Assembly (NCBI RefSeq): GCF_004378255.1 | Contig: NZ_SNQG01000001.1 | Coordinates: 62,001 to 126,000 of the forward strand | Direction of reading: 5' to 3' | DNA: 64,000 nt | From: Mucilaginibacter phyllosphaerae | GTDB lineage: Bacteria; Bacteroidota; Bacteroidia; Sphingobacteriales; Sphingobacteriaceae | Shown here: positions 16,401 to 26,000 of the stretch, piece after piece | Numbering within the stretch: position 1 is the first letter of the stretch | Layout: each line of letters starts with the position of its first letter | Position numbers and translations under genes: made by a program | Notes under the pieces: generated by a model | Databases searched by the model: none | The model's input: only the letters and a program-made list of their open reading frames with translations | Told to the model about the DNA's origin: nothing

Positions 16401-17606
16401 CTATGGTGTTGGCTCGTAATCAACCGGCAGCAGGTTGGCCAGTTTGGCTTTTGACCAGGTACCCTCATAAAGCGGGCTTTCTGCTACTACGGTACCGTTC
16501 ATATCAAAAATGGTGTAGGGGCCATAAAGGGTTACTACGCTGGTTTCAAAGTTTTCCATATCCAGCGGGCGGTAAAGATCTTTAAAGTCCTCAGTTTCGT
16601 GCTTTTTGGTATAAACTACATACAGGTAGTTTGGAAAGGTAAGTGCAAATAAACCCTCCTGCGGTGTTTTTCTTAAAACATCATAGGCATTTAAAGCAGG
16701 CTTGGTAAGATGCTCTTTGTACCATTTAGACATATTCTCCTGCTGCAGCCAGTAGTTCATCGAATCGCGGTTAACCATCCTGAATTGCTTTAACTTTTTC
16801 TGGATCAGTTCTTCGGGTGCACGGTTGGGATCGATAGCACGGCTAAAATCATAGATCTCGAACCCCTCCTGCTTTAAAAGATTTTTGTATAGCGATCGAT
16901 AAAAATGTTGTGCCGAACCGTAATACGCATCGTTACGCTTGGCTTGCCACTTTTGCTTTTGCGCATTGCTGCCGGGTAACTCCTCAAATAAAGCACGGCC
17001 GGAATAGGTGATGGTGCGGGTGATGTTGTTGCTGCTAAAATTCTTGAGTAAAAACTTAGTACGATAACCCAGCGCCTCATTCTCTACTACTAAAAATTCA
17101 TCGCCCGATGCCTCAAGCGTTTGTGTGCGGCGGGTAAACGAAAGGTTTAAGATACGTGGGTTTATCACCTTGCACTGTTTAGCATTTTCGTTAGTTCCTA
17201 TAAAATCCTTTTTAAACTGTTCATAGTTCTTTTTCCAGTCGGCATTGCTGCTGATAACTACCTCGCGCATCATTAGTATTTTGGGCGTGAGCGAAATACT
17301 GAGCTTTATAGGCTGGTTGCCCACCAAAACCTTCTGCGTGTATTCTTCAAAGCCTATTACAGATACGATCAGGTCATACTGCCCCGGTTTTACGCCGCGC
17401 AGGCTAAAGGTGCCGTCATCTTCGGTAGCGGTACCAAACGTGGCATTGTTTAAAAATACGCTGGCTTTGGGCACCCCGTTATTAGTTGCCGAACTGATAA
17501 CTTTGCCTGTAATATTTTGCGCGTTTGCGGCAGCAGCAAGCATCAGCGGTAAAAACATACACCAAAGGCGCATTAATAAACGGTTGGGGTAGTGTTTTGA
17601 AAGCAT
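16401..17606 (-). CDS. Exported protein with carboxypeptidase-regulatory-like domain
   Basis: The start at 17606 shares its A with the ccmB stop codon (TAATG), a typical translational coupling; a start 12 bases upstream is also possible. The 401-residue protein has a signal peptide ending AAAANAQ. A CarboxypepD_reg-like beta sandwich follows (NITGKVISSATNNGVPKASV ... VSVIGFEEY), about 85 residues. The remaining ~290 residues are a Tyr/Lys-rich domain common in Bacteroidota 'carboxypeptidase-like regulatory domain' proteins, with no catalytic motif I recognise. The link to cytochrome maturation is positional only. Confidence 0.75.
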   Translation of the reverse strand: MLSKHYPNRLLMRLWCMFLPLMLAAAANAQNITGKVISSATNNGVPKASVFLNNATFGTATEDDGTFSLRGVKPGQYDLIVSVIGFEEYTQKVLVGNQPIKLSISLTPKILMMREVVISSNADWKKNYEQFKKDFIGTNENAKQCKVINPRILNLSFTRRTQTLEASGDEFLVVENEALGYRTKFLLKNFSSNNITRTITYSGRALFEELPGSNAQKQKWQAKRNDAYYGSAQHFYRSLYKNLLKQEGFEIYDFSRAIDPNRAPEELIQKKLKQFRMVNRDSMNYWLQQENMSKWYKEHLTKPALNAYDVLRKTPQEGLFALTFPNYLYVVYTKKHETEDFKDLYRPLDMENFETSVVTLYGPYTIFDMNGTVVAESPLYEGTWSKAKLANLLPVDYEPTP

Positions 17607-18289
17607 TAGTCGCGCCACAGGAATGGGAAAAGTATTAATGAAGACGCTATTACAATTACATTTATTGCTAACAACACACCAATGTTACCAAAGCTAAGGC
17701 TGCGGTCTATCCCATCCATAGCGCTTTTACTTACTTTTACCAACAGCAGTATCACCGGGATGATCACCGGAAAGCTTAAAATGGCCATTAGCGTACCATT
17801 ATTGCCAGCTTTGGATGCAATGGCAGATATCATGGTGAACACGGTAGAAAAGCTTACAGCGCCCAGTAATACCGTAATAAAGTAAAACAACAGATCGCCC
17901 AGCGGATTAGGGAAAAATAGTTTATAAACCAGTAAAGCCAGGATGCTTAACAGCCCCATCAGCAAAATATTATAAATAGTTTTAGACAGGATGATAGCCT
18001 GCGGATGCGCGATAGAATAATAATATAACAGGCGGGCCTTACTTTCCTGTAAAAAGCTTTTGGCTATGGCATTTACCGATGCAAACAGCATAATGATCCA
18101 AAAAAGAATATTCCAAACAATGGGGTATCCCTGGCTGTCTTTAAAACCCGGGTTTAAGTTAAAAGAGATGTAGCAAACAAATACGGTAGCAACAATATAA
18201 AGCAGGATACCGTTAAACGCATATTTTGAGCGCCACTCCAGGATGATCTCTTTTTTTAAAAGTTCGATAGTTTGCCCTGCCAGTTTCAT
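17606..18289 (-). CDS. ccmB: Heme exporter protein CcmB
   Basis: CcmB is the membrane partner of the ATPase CcmA in the CcmABCD complex that drives heme release onto CcmE. The 227-residue protein has six hydrophobic segments and begins with LLKKEIILEWRSKYAFNGIL, matching the family's cytoplasmic start. It also has the conserved FWIIMLFASVNAIAKSFLQESK stretch, with the family's usual length. The downstream gene starts on its stop codon. CcmA is not in the window on either side, which is unusual since ccmA normally neighbours ccmB. Confidence 0.88.
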   Translation of the reverse strand: MKLAGQTIELLKKEIILEWRSKYAFNGILLYIVATVFVCYISFNLNPGFKDSQGYPIVWNILFWIIMLFASVNAIAKSFLQESKARLLYYYSIAHPQAIILSKTIYNILLMGLLSILALLVYKLFFPNPLGDLLFYFITVLLGAVSFSTVFTMISAIASKAGNNGTLMAILSFPVIIPVILLLVKVSKSAMDGIDRSLSFGNIGVLLAINVIVIASSLILFPFLWRD

Positions 18290-18367
18290 ATTGCAAATAA
18301 AGCTAAAAGTATGGAAGTTAGGAAGGGGGACTTTCCAACTTCCCGACTAAAAGAATAACTTAGCGGC

Positions 18368-19180
18368 ATGAAAAATCTGGCTTTAAATAATCAATGGGTA
18401 TTGATAACCGGCGCATCCAGCGGGCTTGGGCAGGAAATGGCCAGGCAACTGGCCGGTTTACATAAAGCCAACCTGATTATTGCCGCCCGCCGTGCCGATA
18501 AACTGAATGAGCTAAAAGCCGAGCTGGAAAAAAATTCGGGCGTCAGGGTAAAAGTTATTGTGGCAGATCTTTCTATCCCCCAGGAGGCCGACCGGGTAAT
18601 TGCCGAAAGCATCGCAGATGATAATTTATACGGCGCTATTTTAAACGCCGGCGTTACCTATTTTGGCCGCCACACCCAATTACCCTGGGATAGCTTTGAA
18701 AGCATCCTTAAAACCAATGTTGTAGGTGTGGTACGCATGACAAATAACCTGGTGAAGTATTTTGAACAGCCGGGCAAGGAAGGCAGCATAATGCTGGTAT
18801 CCAGTATGGCGGGATTTTTCCCGGTGCCTTATCAGGCGGCTTACTCGGCAACCAAAGCATTTATTACCGCATTTGGTAACGCATTGCATAACGAACTCAC
18901 CAACCCCAAATTTTCTATTACGGTATTTGCCCCCGGCGGTATTGCCACCGAGATGACCGACAATAGCAAATTCAACGAATTGAAAGGCTGGCTGATGCCG
19001 GTTAGCGAAGCCGCCAAAGAAGGAATCCACGCATTTATTACCCGTAAATACAATTATGTGCCGGGCTTGCTTAACCGTGTAGGTAACGTATTCATGAATT
19101 TTTTACCATCAAAATTTATTAGCGGTAAAATGAGCAAAGTATATTTAAAATCGCTTAATAAATCAGCACAGCAAGAGTAA
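18368..19180 (+). CDS. Short-chain dehydrogenase/reductase
   Basis: The 270-residue protein has the classical SDR layout: TGASSGLGQEMARQLAG for NAD(P) binding at residues 14-30, an NAG motif in AILNAGVTYFG, catalytic Ser in VSSMAG, and Tyr159-x3-Lys163 in YSATKAF. An Arg-rich beta2 (AARRADKL) suggests NADPH. The C-terminus is long and basic, as in membrane-associated DHRS/KDSR-like SDRs. The substrate is unknown. The methyltransferase gene begins 2 bases after it. A TAACTTAG box ends 4 bases before the start codon. Confidence 0.88.
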   Translation: MKNLALNNQWVLITGASSGLGQEMARQLAGLHKANLIIAARRADKLNELKAELEKNSGVRVKVIVADLSIPQEADRVIAESIADDNLYGAILNAGVTYFGRHTQLPWDSFESILKTNVVGVVRMTNNLVKYFEQPGKEGSIMLVSSMAGFFPVPYQAAYSATKAFITAFGNALHNELTNPKFSITVFAPGGIATEMTDNSKFNELKGWLMPVSEAAKEGIHAFITRKYNYVPGLLNRVGNVFMNFLPSKFISGKMSKVYLKSLNKSAQQE

Positions 19181-19182
19181 CA

Positions 19183-19668
19183 ATGGCACAGGTTTATTAC
19201 CGCACACCGGTGGGCATAGCCCTGATTGCAGAAGATAACGGGTATATCTGCAAGGTATCCATTTGCGACGGGGAAGCGGACGAAACCACTATGGATCTGC
19301 CGGTACTGAAAGAGGCCATTAAACAGCTTGCCGAATATTTTGCAGGCGACCGTAAACTGTTTAACCTGCCGCTTAAACAGCCCGGTTCTGATTTTCAGCA
19401 GCAGGTATGGCAGCAATTGCTTCACATTCCATACGGCAGTACCATCACCTACCAACAGCAATCGCATCTCATGAAAAATCCGCTGGCTATACGCGCAATT
19501 GCAGCAGCCAACGGAAAAAATAATTTATGGGTGATAGTGCCCTGTCACCGTGTAATTGGCAGCAACGGCAGTTTAACAGGTTATGCCGGCGGGTTATGGC
19601 GTAAGCAATGGCTGCTGGAGCATGAGGCACGTATAGCCGGTACCGGCCAAATTAAACTTGCTTTTTAA
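19183..19668 (+). CDS. ogt: Methylated-DNA--protein-cysteine methyltransferase (O6-alkylguanine repair)
   Basis: The 161-residue suicide enzyme moves the alkyl group from O6-alkylguanine in DNA to its own Cys121 in the motif VPCHRVIGSNGS. The helix-turn-helix Arg finger region IRAIAAANGKN and the C-terminal GGLWRKQWLLEHE are also present. An Ada-type N-terminal domain is absent, so this is the Ogt/MGMT form. It is 2 bases downstream of the SDR gene and overlaps the convergent hybrid kinase gene by 17 bases at the 3' end. Confidence 0.92.
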   Translation: MAQVYYRTPVGIALIAEDNGYICKVSICDGEADETTMDLPVLKEAIKQLAEYFAGDRKLFNLPLKQPGSDFQQQVWQQLLHIPYGSTITYQQQSHLMKNPLAIRAIAAANGKNNLWVIVPCHRVIGSNGSLTGYAGGLWRKQWLLEHEARIAGTGQIKLAF

Positions 19669-21598
19669 CGCCTGGTTTCTTTTTAATGAGCTTTAACATT
19701 TTAGCATGCAGCTGGTGCGATTCAAACGGTTTAGAAAGCACATCATTCATGCCTGCGGATATGGCTTCTAACTGCTCATGCTCAAATGCTGATGCAGAAA
19801 GCGATATAATAGGCACACTGCGCATCGGCTCATCCAGTTCCATACGGATAATGCGGGCTGCCTGATAGCCGTTTAAGCCCGGCATATGGGTATCCATCAG
19901 CACAATATCAAAATCTGACTTTCGAAGTAACTCAACGGCTTTGCTACCATTATCGGCCACCTCAAAATCAATATTCCAGTCTTTCAACATTTTTGATAAC
20001 ATAAACTGGTTTATCAGATTATCCTCAGCTACCAAAACGCGGGTATTTACAAATGGTGCCAGCTTTTTGCCCGGTTTTACAACACGTTCTTCAACAGGCT
20101 TGCTTGATATATTAAACCAGTTGGTAAAATTAAATACACTGCCCTGCCCCGGTTTGCTGCTTACGGTAAGGTCGCCGCCCTTAAGTTCTATCAGGTTTTT
20201 CACGATGGTTAAACCCAGGCCCGTACCACCATATTTGCTGGCGGTATCGTCTTCGGCCTGCTCAAACGATTCAAATATCTTCGAAAGCCGGTCTGCCGGG
20301 ATACCTAAGCCGGTATCTTCTACACTAAACTTTAGTTTGGCTTTATTATCCAGCTTTTGCAGTACAGATACCGTAAGCTTAACGTGTCCTCTTTCGGTAA
20401 ATTTTATAGCATTGCTTAACAGGTTCATCAATATCTGATTTAACCGCAAAGAATCTACCATGATCGTTTCGGGCACATCATTATCTACCTCTAATAAAAA
20501 CTCAATATTTTTTTCATCAGCATTAAACTTAAGCAGGCCAAATACTGAATTTACGATACTTTTGAGGTTGTTTGGCGTACGGACGATGCTAAACTTGCCG
20601 GCCTCTATTTTGGATATATCCAGCACATCGTTTATCACACCCAGTAACGACCGGGATGAGGTTTCCAGCATATCCAACAAATTAACCTGTTGTTCGGTTA
20701 CCGGGGTTTTACGCATCAGGTTACTTAAACCAATAATGCCATTTACAGGTGTGCGCAACTCATGGCTCATATTAGCCAAAAATGTTTCTTTAACTTTTCT
20801 ACCCAGTTCTGCCGCCTCTTTTGATTTGATAAGTTGCATCTGATAGCTTTTTTGCGGCGAACTATCGCTTATATTGATAAATATAGTTTTGTTACGGTAG
20901 GATGCGCGGCATTCTACCCATATTACATGTTTATCAAAAGTATTAAACTGAAACTCAAAAACAGTAAAGCTGCGATTATCCTTAATGATCTCGCCAAGCT
21001 TTTTACGAAAGTCTGCCTTATCGGCATCAATGGCTAAATCTATTATGCTTTTCCCAAAAACTTCTGCTTGCTTGTATCCTAAAATGGTTTCAACCGCGGG
21101 GTTAATTGTTTTAATCCGCAGGTTATCTGCATCTACAGAGCAAATAATATCAGCGCTGTTTTTAATTACAATAGCAAAGTTTTGCAGTTCTTCATTCTTA
21201 TGCCTGATCTCTTCCTGACTGCGTGCCAATTGTATAAAGGCATCCACCTTGGCCGATGTTATATATGGATCGAGCGGCTTATACAAATAATCTACCGCGC
21301 CGGCACCAAAGCCCTTAACAGCATATTTGGCATCTTTAGATATGGCAGTAACAAATATTACCAGTATATCTTTGGTACGCGGGTTTGATTTCAGCATCTC
21401 TACCAGTTCAAAGCCATCCATTTCGGGCATCTGAACATCAACAAGTGCTATAGATATTGGGGTATCCCATGCAATTTTAAGTGCATCGTTGGGCGACGTT
21501 GTGCTAAACAACCGTATATCATCGCGTTTAAGCAACGCTTCGAGTGCAATAATATTTTCCTCTCTGTCGTCAACAATAAGGATATTGATTGGGATCAT
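19652..21598 (-). CDS. Hybrid REC-PAS-histidine kinase-REC protein
   Basis: The 648-residue cytoplasmic protein has a receiver domain (residues 5-120, Asp54 in LVDVQMPEMDG). A PAS domain follows (about 140-250). The kinase core has phospho-His279 in NMSHELRTPVNG, then N-box LLSNAIKF and G boxes DTGLGIP and GGTGLGLTI. A second receiver closes the protein (about 515-635, Asp569 in LMDTHMPGLNG). The first receiver could be phosphorylated by the upstream CHASE3 kinase, giving a phosphorelay (inference). It is the last gene of the four-gene operon, 23 bases after cheB. No DNA-binding output domain is present. Confidence 0.92.
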   Translation of the reverse strand: MIPINILIVDDREENIIALEALLKRDDIRLFSTTSPNDALKIAWDTPISIALVDVQMPEMDGFELVEMLKSNPRTKDILVIFVTAISKDAKYAVKGFGAGAVDYLYKPLDPYITSAKVDAFIQLARSQEEIRHKNEELQNFAIVIKNSADIICSVDADNLRIKTINPAVETILGYKQAEVFGKSIIDLAIDADKADFRKKLGEIIKDNRSFTVFEFQFNTFDKHVIWVECRASYRNKTIFINISDSSPQKSYQMQLIKSKEAAELGRKVKETFLANMSHELRTPVNGIIGLSNLMRKTPVTEQQVNLLDMLETSSRSLLGVINDVLDISKIEAGKFSIVRTPNNLKSIVNSVFGLLKFNADEKNIEFLLEVDNDVPETIMVDSLRLNQILMNLLSNAIKFTERGHVKLTVSVLQKLDNKAKLKFSVEDTGLGIPADRLSKIFESFEQAEDDTASKYGGTGLGLTIVKNLIELKGGDLTVSSKPGQGSVFNFTNWFNISSKPVEERVVKPGKKLAPFVNTRVLVAEDNLINQFMLSKMLKDWNIDFEVADNGSKAVELLRKSDFDIVLMDTHMPGLNGYQAARIIRMELDEPMRSVPIISLSASAFEHEQLEAISAGMNDVLSKPFESHQLHAKMLKLIKKKPGVKKQV

Positions 21599-21621
21599 CT
21601 AATTTTTAGTAAGGGTATCGG

Positions 21622-22215
21622 TCAAGCATTGCTTTCAAGCAGTTCAAATATTTCTGTTGTTCGTAAAACATACTCCGCAGCATTGATATCAATAGCAGAT
21701 TGCGGCATTTCAACCATCTCTGCATCCTGCGGATCCTGGGCTATGGTTAAAGCACCTTCGCGGCGTAATTTTAATAACCCCTCGGCCCCATCCTGATTAG
21801 CGCCCGAAAATAGTACAGCTGTAACATGCTGTTTGTAAACTTCGGCAACACTTTCAAAAGTTACATCTATAGATGGTTTTGAATACCACACCGGCTCGGA
21901 TACATCAAGACTAAAAAAGCCTTCATTTTCAACCAGCGTATGATAGTTTGCCGGGGCGATGTATATCGTATTTTCCCTTATCGGCTCTTTGTCACTTATA
22001 GCTGTTAACAACATACGGCTATTTTCAGAAAACAGTTTTTCTATTTCGCTGAAAAAATTTTTTTTGCGGTGGATTACGATGATAACCGATTTACCCAGAT
22101 TTTTAGGCAGTATTTTAACCAGCCGGAACAGCAACTTAAACGACCCGGCAGAACCGCCCAGCAGCAGTATTTTAGACTGTGCCCATTGTTGCCTTATATG
22201 ATCGTTAAGCGCCAA
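21622..22215 (-). CDS. CheB-type protein-glutamate methylesterase, domain without receiver
   Basis: CheB removes methyl groups from glutamyl residues of chemoreceptors or deamidates Gln. The 197-residue protein is only the catalytic domain; the usual N-terminal receiver is missing. The catalytic triad is Ser22 in GGSAGS, His49 in VIHRKK and Asp142 in SGANQDGAEGL, with IYIAPANYH between. Without its own receiver the activity is probably set by partner proteins, perhaps the flanking hybrid kinases. It overlaps cheR by 11 bases, so the methylase and esterase are translated as a pair. Confidence 0.92.
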   Translation of the reverse strand: MALNDHIRQQWAQSKILLLGGSAGSFKLLFRLVKILPKNLGKSVIIVIHRKKNFFSEIEKLFSENSRMLLTAISDKEPIRENTIYIAPANYHTLVENEGFFSLDVSEPVWYSKPSIDVTFESVAEVYKQHVTAVLFSGANQDGAEGLLKLRREGALTIAQDPQDAEMVEMPQSAIDINAAEYVLRTTEIFELLESNA

Positions 22216-23041
22216 TTTTTTGGTATATGTTTTCCTTTTGATTAATGACCTTGAATTTTTTCCGGAAAGCTTCTGATCGGATCGTTTCTTTATTACCCAG
22301 GCAAAGGTAACCTAAGGGACAAAGGCTTTTGTAAAACAGATCGAGGATCTTGTACTGCAGTTCGGTTTCAAAATAGATAAACACGTTACGGCACGAGATC
22401 ATCTGAAACTCGTTAAAACCCGTATCCGAAATAAGATTGTGCACAGAAAACAGGGTGTTTTGCTTTAACTCGCTGTGAATAGCGGCAGCATCATACATAA
22501 TGGTAAAATGATCTGTAAGGGAGCCGGGCAGCCCTGCAAACTGGTAATTTTCTGCGTAGCTTTTTATTTTACGCAGGCTGTAAATACCTTTACGGGCCTC
22601 GTTCAATACCTCGGTATTGATATCGGTACCATATATAAAAGATTTTTTACCCAGGTTTTCTTCATTCAGCAAAATGGCCAGCGAATAAACCTCTTCTCCG
22701 GATGAACAGCCAGCACACCAGATCTTTACATGCTGATAGGTAGAAAGGTAAGGAACAACCTGGTTTTTAAGCGCTTTATAAAAAGGAGGATCGCGAAACA
22801 TTTCGGTTACGTTAACCGTGATCTCTTCTAAAAATTCCTGAAAAAAAGAATGGTTATTTACCAACACATGCTTCAGATCATAAAACTCCAGTTTTTTTAG
22901 CATCATGATACGGGCCAGCCGGCGCTTAAACGACGCTTCGGTATAATCGCTAAAATCAAACCCATGGATCTTTTTTACAATATCTATCAGTTCGTTAAGC
23001 TGCGTACTTGTTATGGCGTCTTTTGTTACGGTTCCCTTCAT
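22205..23041 (-). CDS. CheR-type protein-glutamate O-methyltransferase
   Basis: CheR methylates glutamate side chains using S-adenosylmethionine. The 278-residue protein has the helical N-terminal domain (residues 10-80, FKRRLARIMM and VTEMFRDPPFY) and the Rossmann methyltransferase domain with WCAGCSSGEEVYSLAI, GTDIN and the CheR signature SCRNVFIYF. It starts 2 bases after the kinase stop codon and overlaps cheB by 11 bases. No methyl-accepting chemoreceptor is present in the window, so its substrate here is open. Confidence 0.93.
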   Translation of the reverse strand: MKGTVTKDAITSTQLNELIDIVKKIHGFDFSDYTEASFKRRLARIMMLKKLEFYDLKHVLVNNHSFFQEFLEEITVNVTEMFRDPPFYKALKNQVVPYLSTYQHVKIWCAGCSSGEEVYSLAILLNEENLGKKSFIYGTDINTEVLNEARKGIYSLRKIKSYAENYQFAGLPGSLTDHFTIMYDAAAIHSELKQNTLFSVHNLISDTGFNEFQMISCRNVFIYFETELQYKILDLFYKSLCPLGYLCLGNKETIRSEAFRKKFKVINQKENIYQKIGA

Positions 23042-23043
23042 AA

Positions 23044-26000
23044 TTAGCTATCCAGCCAAAGTTGCATCAATGCAATTAATCTGTCTATATCAACAGGCTT
23101 GGTGATATAATCATTAGCGCCTGCTGCTATACATTTTTCGCGGTCGTCCTTCATGGCTTTTGCGGTTAGGGCTATAACAGGCAATTTTGCCCATTTGTTT
23201 TGCTTACGGATATGCCTTGTAGCTTCGTAACCATCCATTTTAGGCATCATAATATCCATCAGCACAATATCAATATCGGTTACCTCTTCCAGTTTGGCTA
23301 TGGCTTCTTCCCCATCGTTGGCAATCACCACATTTAGGTCATAACTTTCAAGCGCACTGCTCAGGGCAAAAATGTTGCGCATATCATCATCAACAATAAG
23401 CACTTTTTTGCCTTTTATAGTTTCTTTGCCTTTAGTGATATTTTTGCCTTTAACAGGTGCGCCCGGGGCGGTTGACTTAGGCCCGCTCTCGCTGATCTTG
23501 TTCAGGAAAAGGTTTACTTCGTCTATCAGCCTGTCAGACGATTTGCTTGTTTTTACCACCATCGCATTGGCGTATTGCATCAGCCTGTTAACCGATGTTT
23601 TATCCAGCTCCATAGCGGTGTTGATAATAACCGGCAGCGAAATAAATTTATCTATTTCTTTTATTTTATCCAGCAGGTCCAGCCCCGATATATCGGGCAG
23701 GTTAAGATCCAGTATTACACACTGGTACTCTTTTTCATACAGCATCCGGAAAGCCGATTCGCCATCAAATGCCTGGTCTACCGTTATGCCCTGGCTTTGC
23801 ATCAGATCCTTAAGTGCCTGGCTTTGTGCCTTGTGGTCTTCTACCAGTAGTATTTGGGTAAATTTTGTACCATTATTAGCCATAATATCAGCAAACAGCT
23901 TATCCAGCGTTTCGGTATTTACCGGTTTTTTTAAAAAGCTGATGGCACCTTCTTTACGCACACGGTTAGCCGCAGCTTCGCCGGCGCTCATGAGGTGAAC
24001 CGGGATATGCATGGTAGCCTCAGCCTGCTTTAATTCCTTCAATATCTGCCAGCCGTCTTTACCCGGCAGCATAATATCCAGTATCACGGCATCCGGCTGC
24101 TGCTCGGTAATTATTTCAACAGCGTTTGTACCCTCGTTAACCATTACAGATTTAAAACCATGGTCGCGGGCGTAATCCTGTAAAATATCTGCAAAGTTCT
24201 TATCATCCTCAACAATGATCACAAAAGGCTCGTGGTTAGGGTCGGTTGATTTTTTTACTACGGTATCTAAAAATGTTGTTGGCTGGTAGTTTTCTATTGT
24301 AGGCAGGGTTTCTTCTGCATTATCTACATGTTTAGCCTCAAACGGCAGCGTTAAAGTGAATTCGCTGCCCGCGCCCGGCTGGCTGGTTACGGTAATATTA
24401 CCCCCCAGTAAGCTGGCCAGTTCGCGGCTGATAGATAAACCCAAACCTGTGCCGCCATATTTACGGCTGGTAGAGCCATCGGCCTGCTGAAATGCCTCAA
24501 AGATGATCTTCTGTTTTTCTGACGGGATACCAATGCCCGAATCTTTTATTTTAAAACTAATGGTATTTTCTCTCGGCCCGGCAACAGCCGCAATACTGAT
24601 GGAGCCGTTCTCTGGCGTAAATTTAAATGCGTTGGAGAGCAGATTTTTAATTACCTGTTCTACCCTTACCTTATCAGTATAAATAGTTGGCGGTACACCG
24701 TTGTAACTGGTGCTGTAATTTATTTGCTTATTGCCGGCTACCTCTGCAAACAACGATTGCATGTCGCTCAGAATATCAGCTACTTTTACATTCTCGTTCT
24801 GCATATCCAGTTTGCCAGATTCTATTTTCGACAAGTCGAGGATATCATTGATCAGCGTGAGCAGATCGTTACCGGCGTTAAAGATCACGCTGGCGTATTT
24901 GATCTGATCTTCTGACAGGTTGAGCGGCTTATTATCTTTAAGTATGCGCGCCAACACCAATATACTGTTCAAAGGCGTGCGCAATTCGTGGCTCATATTG
25001 GCCAAAAACTCTGATTTGTACCTGCCTGTTGTTTCCAGCTCGTTGGCCTTGATACTGATGGATTGACGGGCTTCTTCAATAGCCTGGTTTTTTTCTTCCA
25101 GTAAACTTGCTTTCTCTTCCAGTTCGGCATTGATGGTGCGCAATTCTTCCTGTTGTACCCGCAGCTCTTCTTCTGATGCCTGCAACATTTCTGTTTTGTT
25201 CATCAGTTCCTCGTTGGTTACACGCATTTCCTCCTGCTGTGCTTCCAATTCTTCCGCCTGCTGCTGAGTTTCTTCGAACAGGTCATGCATAATAGTACGC
25301 GCCTGCGAAGTATTTACGGCTATGCCAATATCATTAGCAACCAATAAGATGTATTCTTTTATCTGGTCGGTAATTTCACTACGGAAACCAAGCTCTATCA
25401 CTCCTTTTAATTTCTTATCAAAAAAGAAAGGCACAATAAACGTTTCGATCAGTTCATCCTCTAAAATTGATGTGCCTAACAGCAGCCTATCATTCAGTTT
25501 GCCCTTAACAACAGCAGCCCTTTCGTCCTTAGCGGCCTGCCCTATCCACCCCTCAGAGATACGGATGGTTTGTTTTAACATCGCGGGATCATTAAACGCA
25601 TAAGATGCGTATAATTCAAGCCGCTCTTCGTTATCATCAAATAAATATAGCGTACCGGTAAGGGCATTGGCATACTGGCTTACCTCGGTTAAAATATTTT
25701 CAGAAAGTTCTTTTTCGCTTTGCTGGCCCTGCATTCTTTCGTTGAGGTTACCGCTGCCGGTTAGCAACCAATTTTTAGACTCATTCTCTACAAGTACTTT
25801 TTCCAGTTGCAGATTGGCTACACGCACTTCTTCCTCAATTTTTTTCTGGCGGGCAAAAGTTGCCTGGATGTAGTAAAACATAATTACTACAATAAGCACA
25901 AACACCATGCAGCCGATAACAATAACAATAACAGCCCGTTCTGATGCCCGTTCTGACGCGGCCTTACGTTCTTCAAGCAGGTTGTTCTCGGTATCTATAA

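Noticed and set aside
19941-20438. Long antisense frame over the hybrid kinase
   Set aside because: It is the reverse of a clear kinase coding region and shows no domain; such shadows are common in this codon usage.
23372-23998. Antisense frame of about 208 codons over the CHASE3 kinase receivers
   Set aside because: The sense strand codes for receiver domains; the antisense protein is Ser/Leu-rich without motif.
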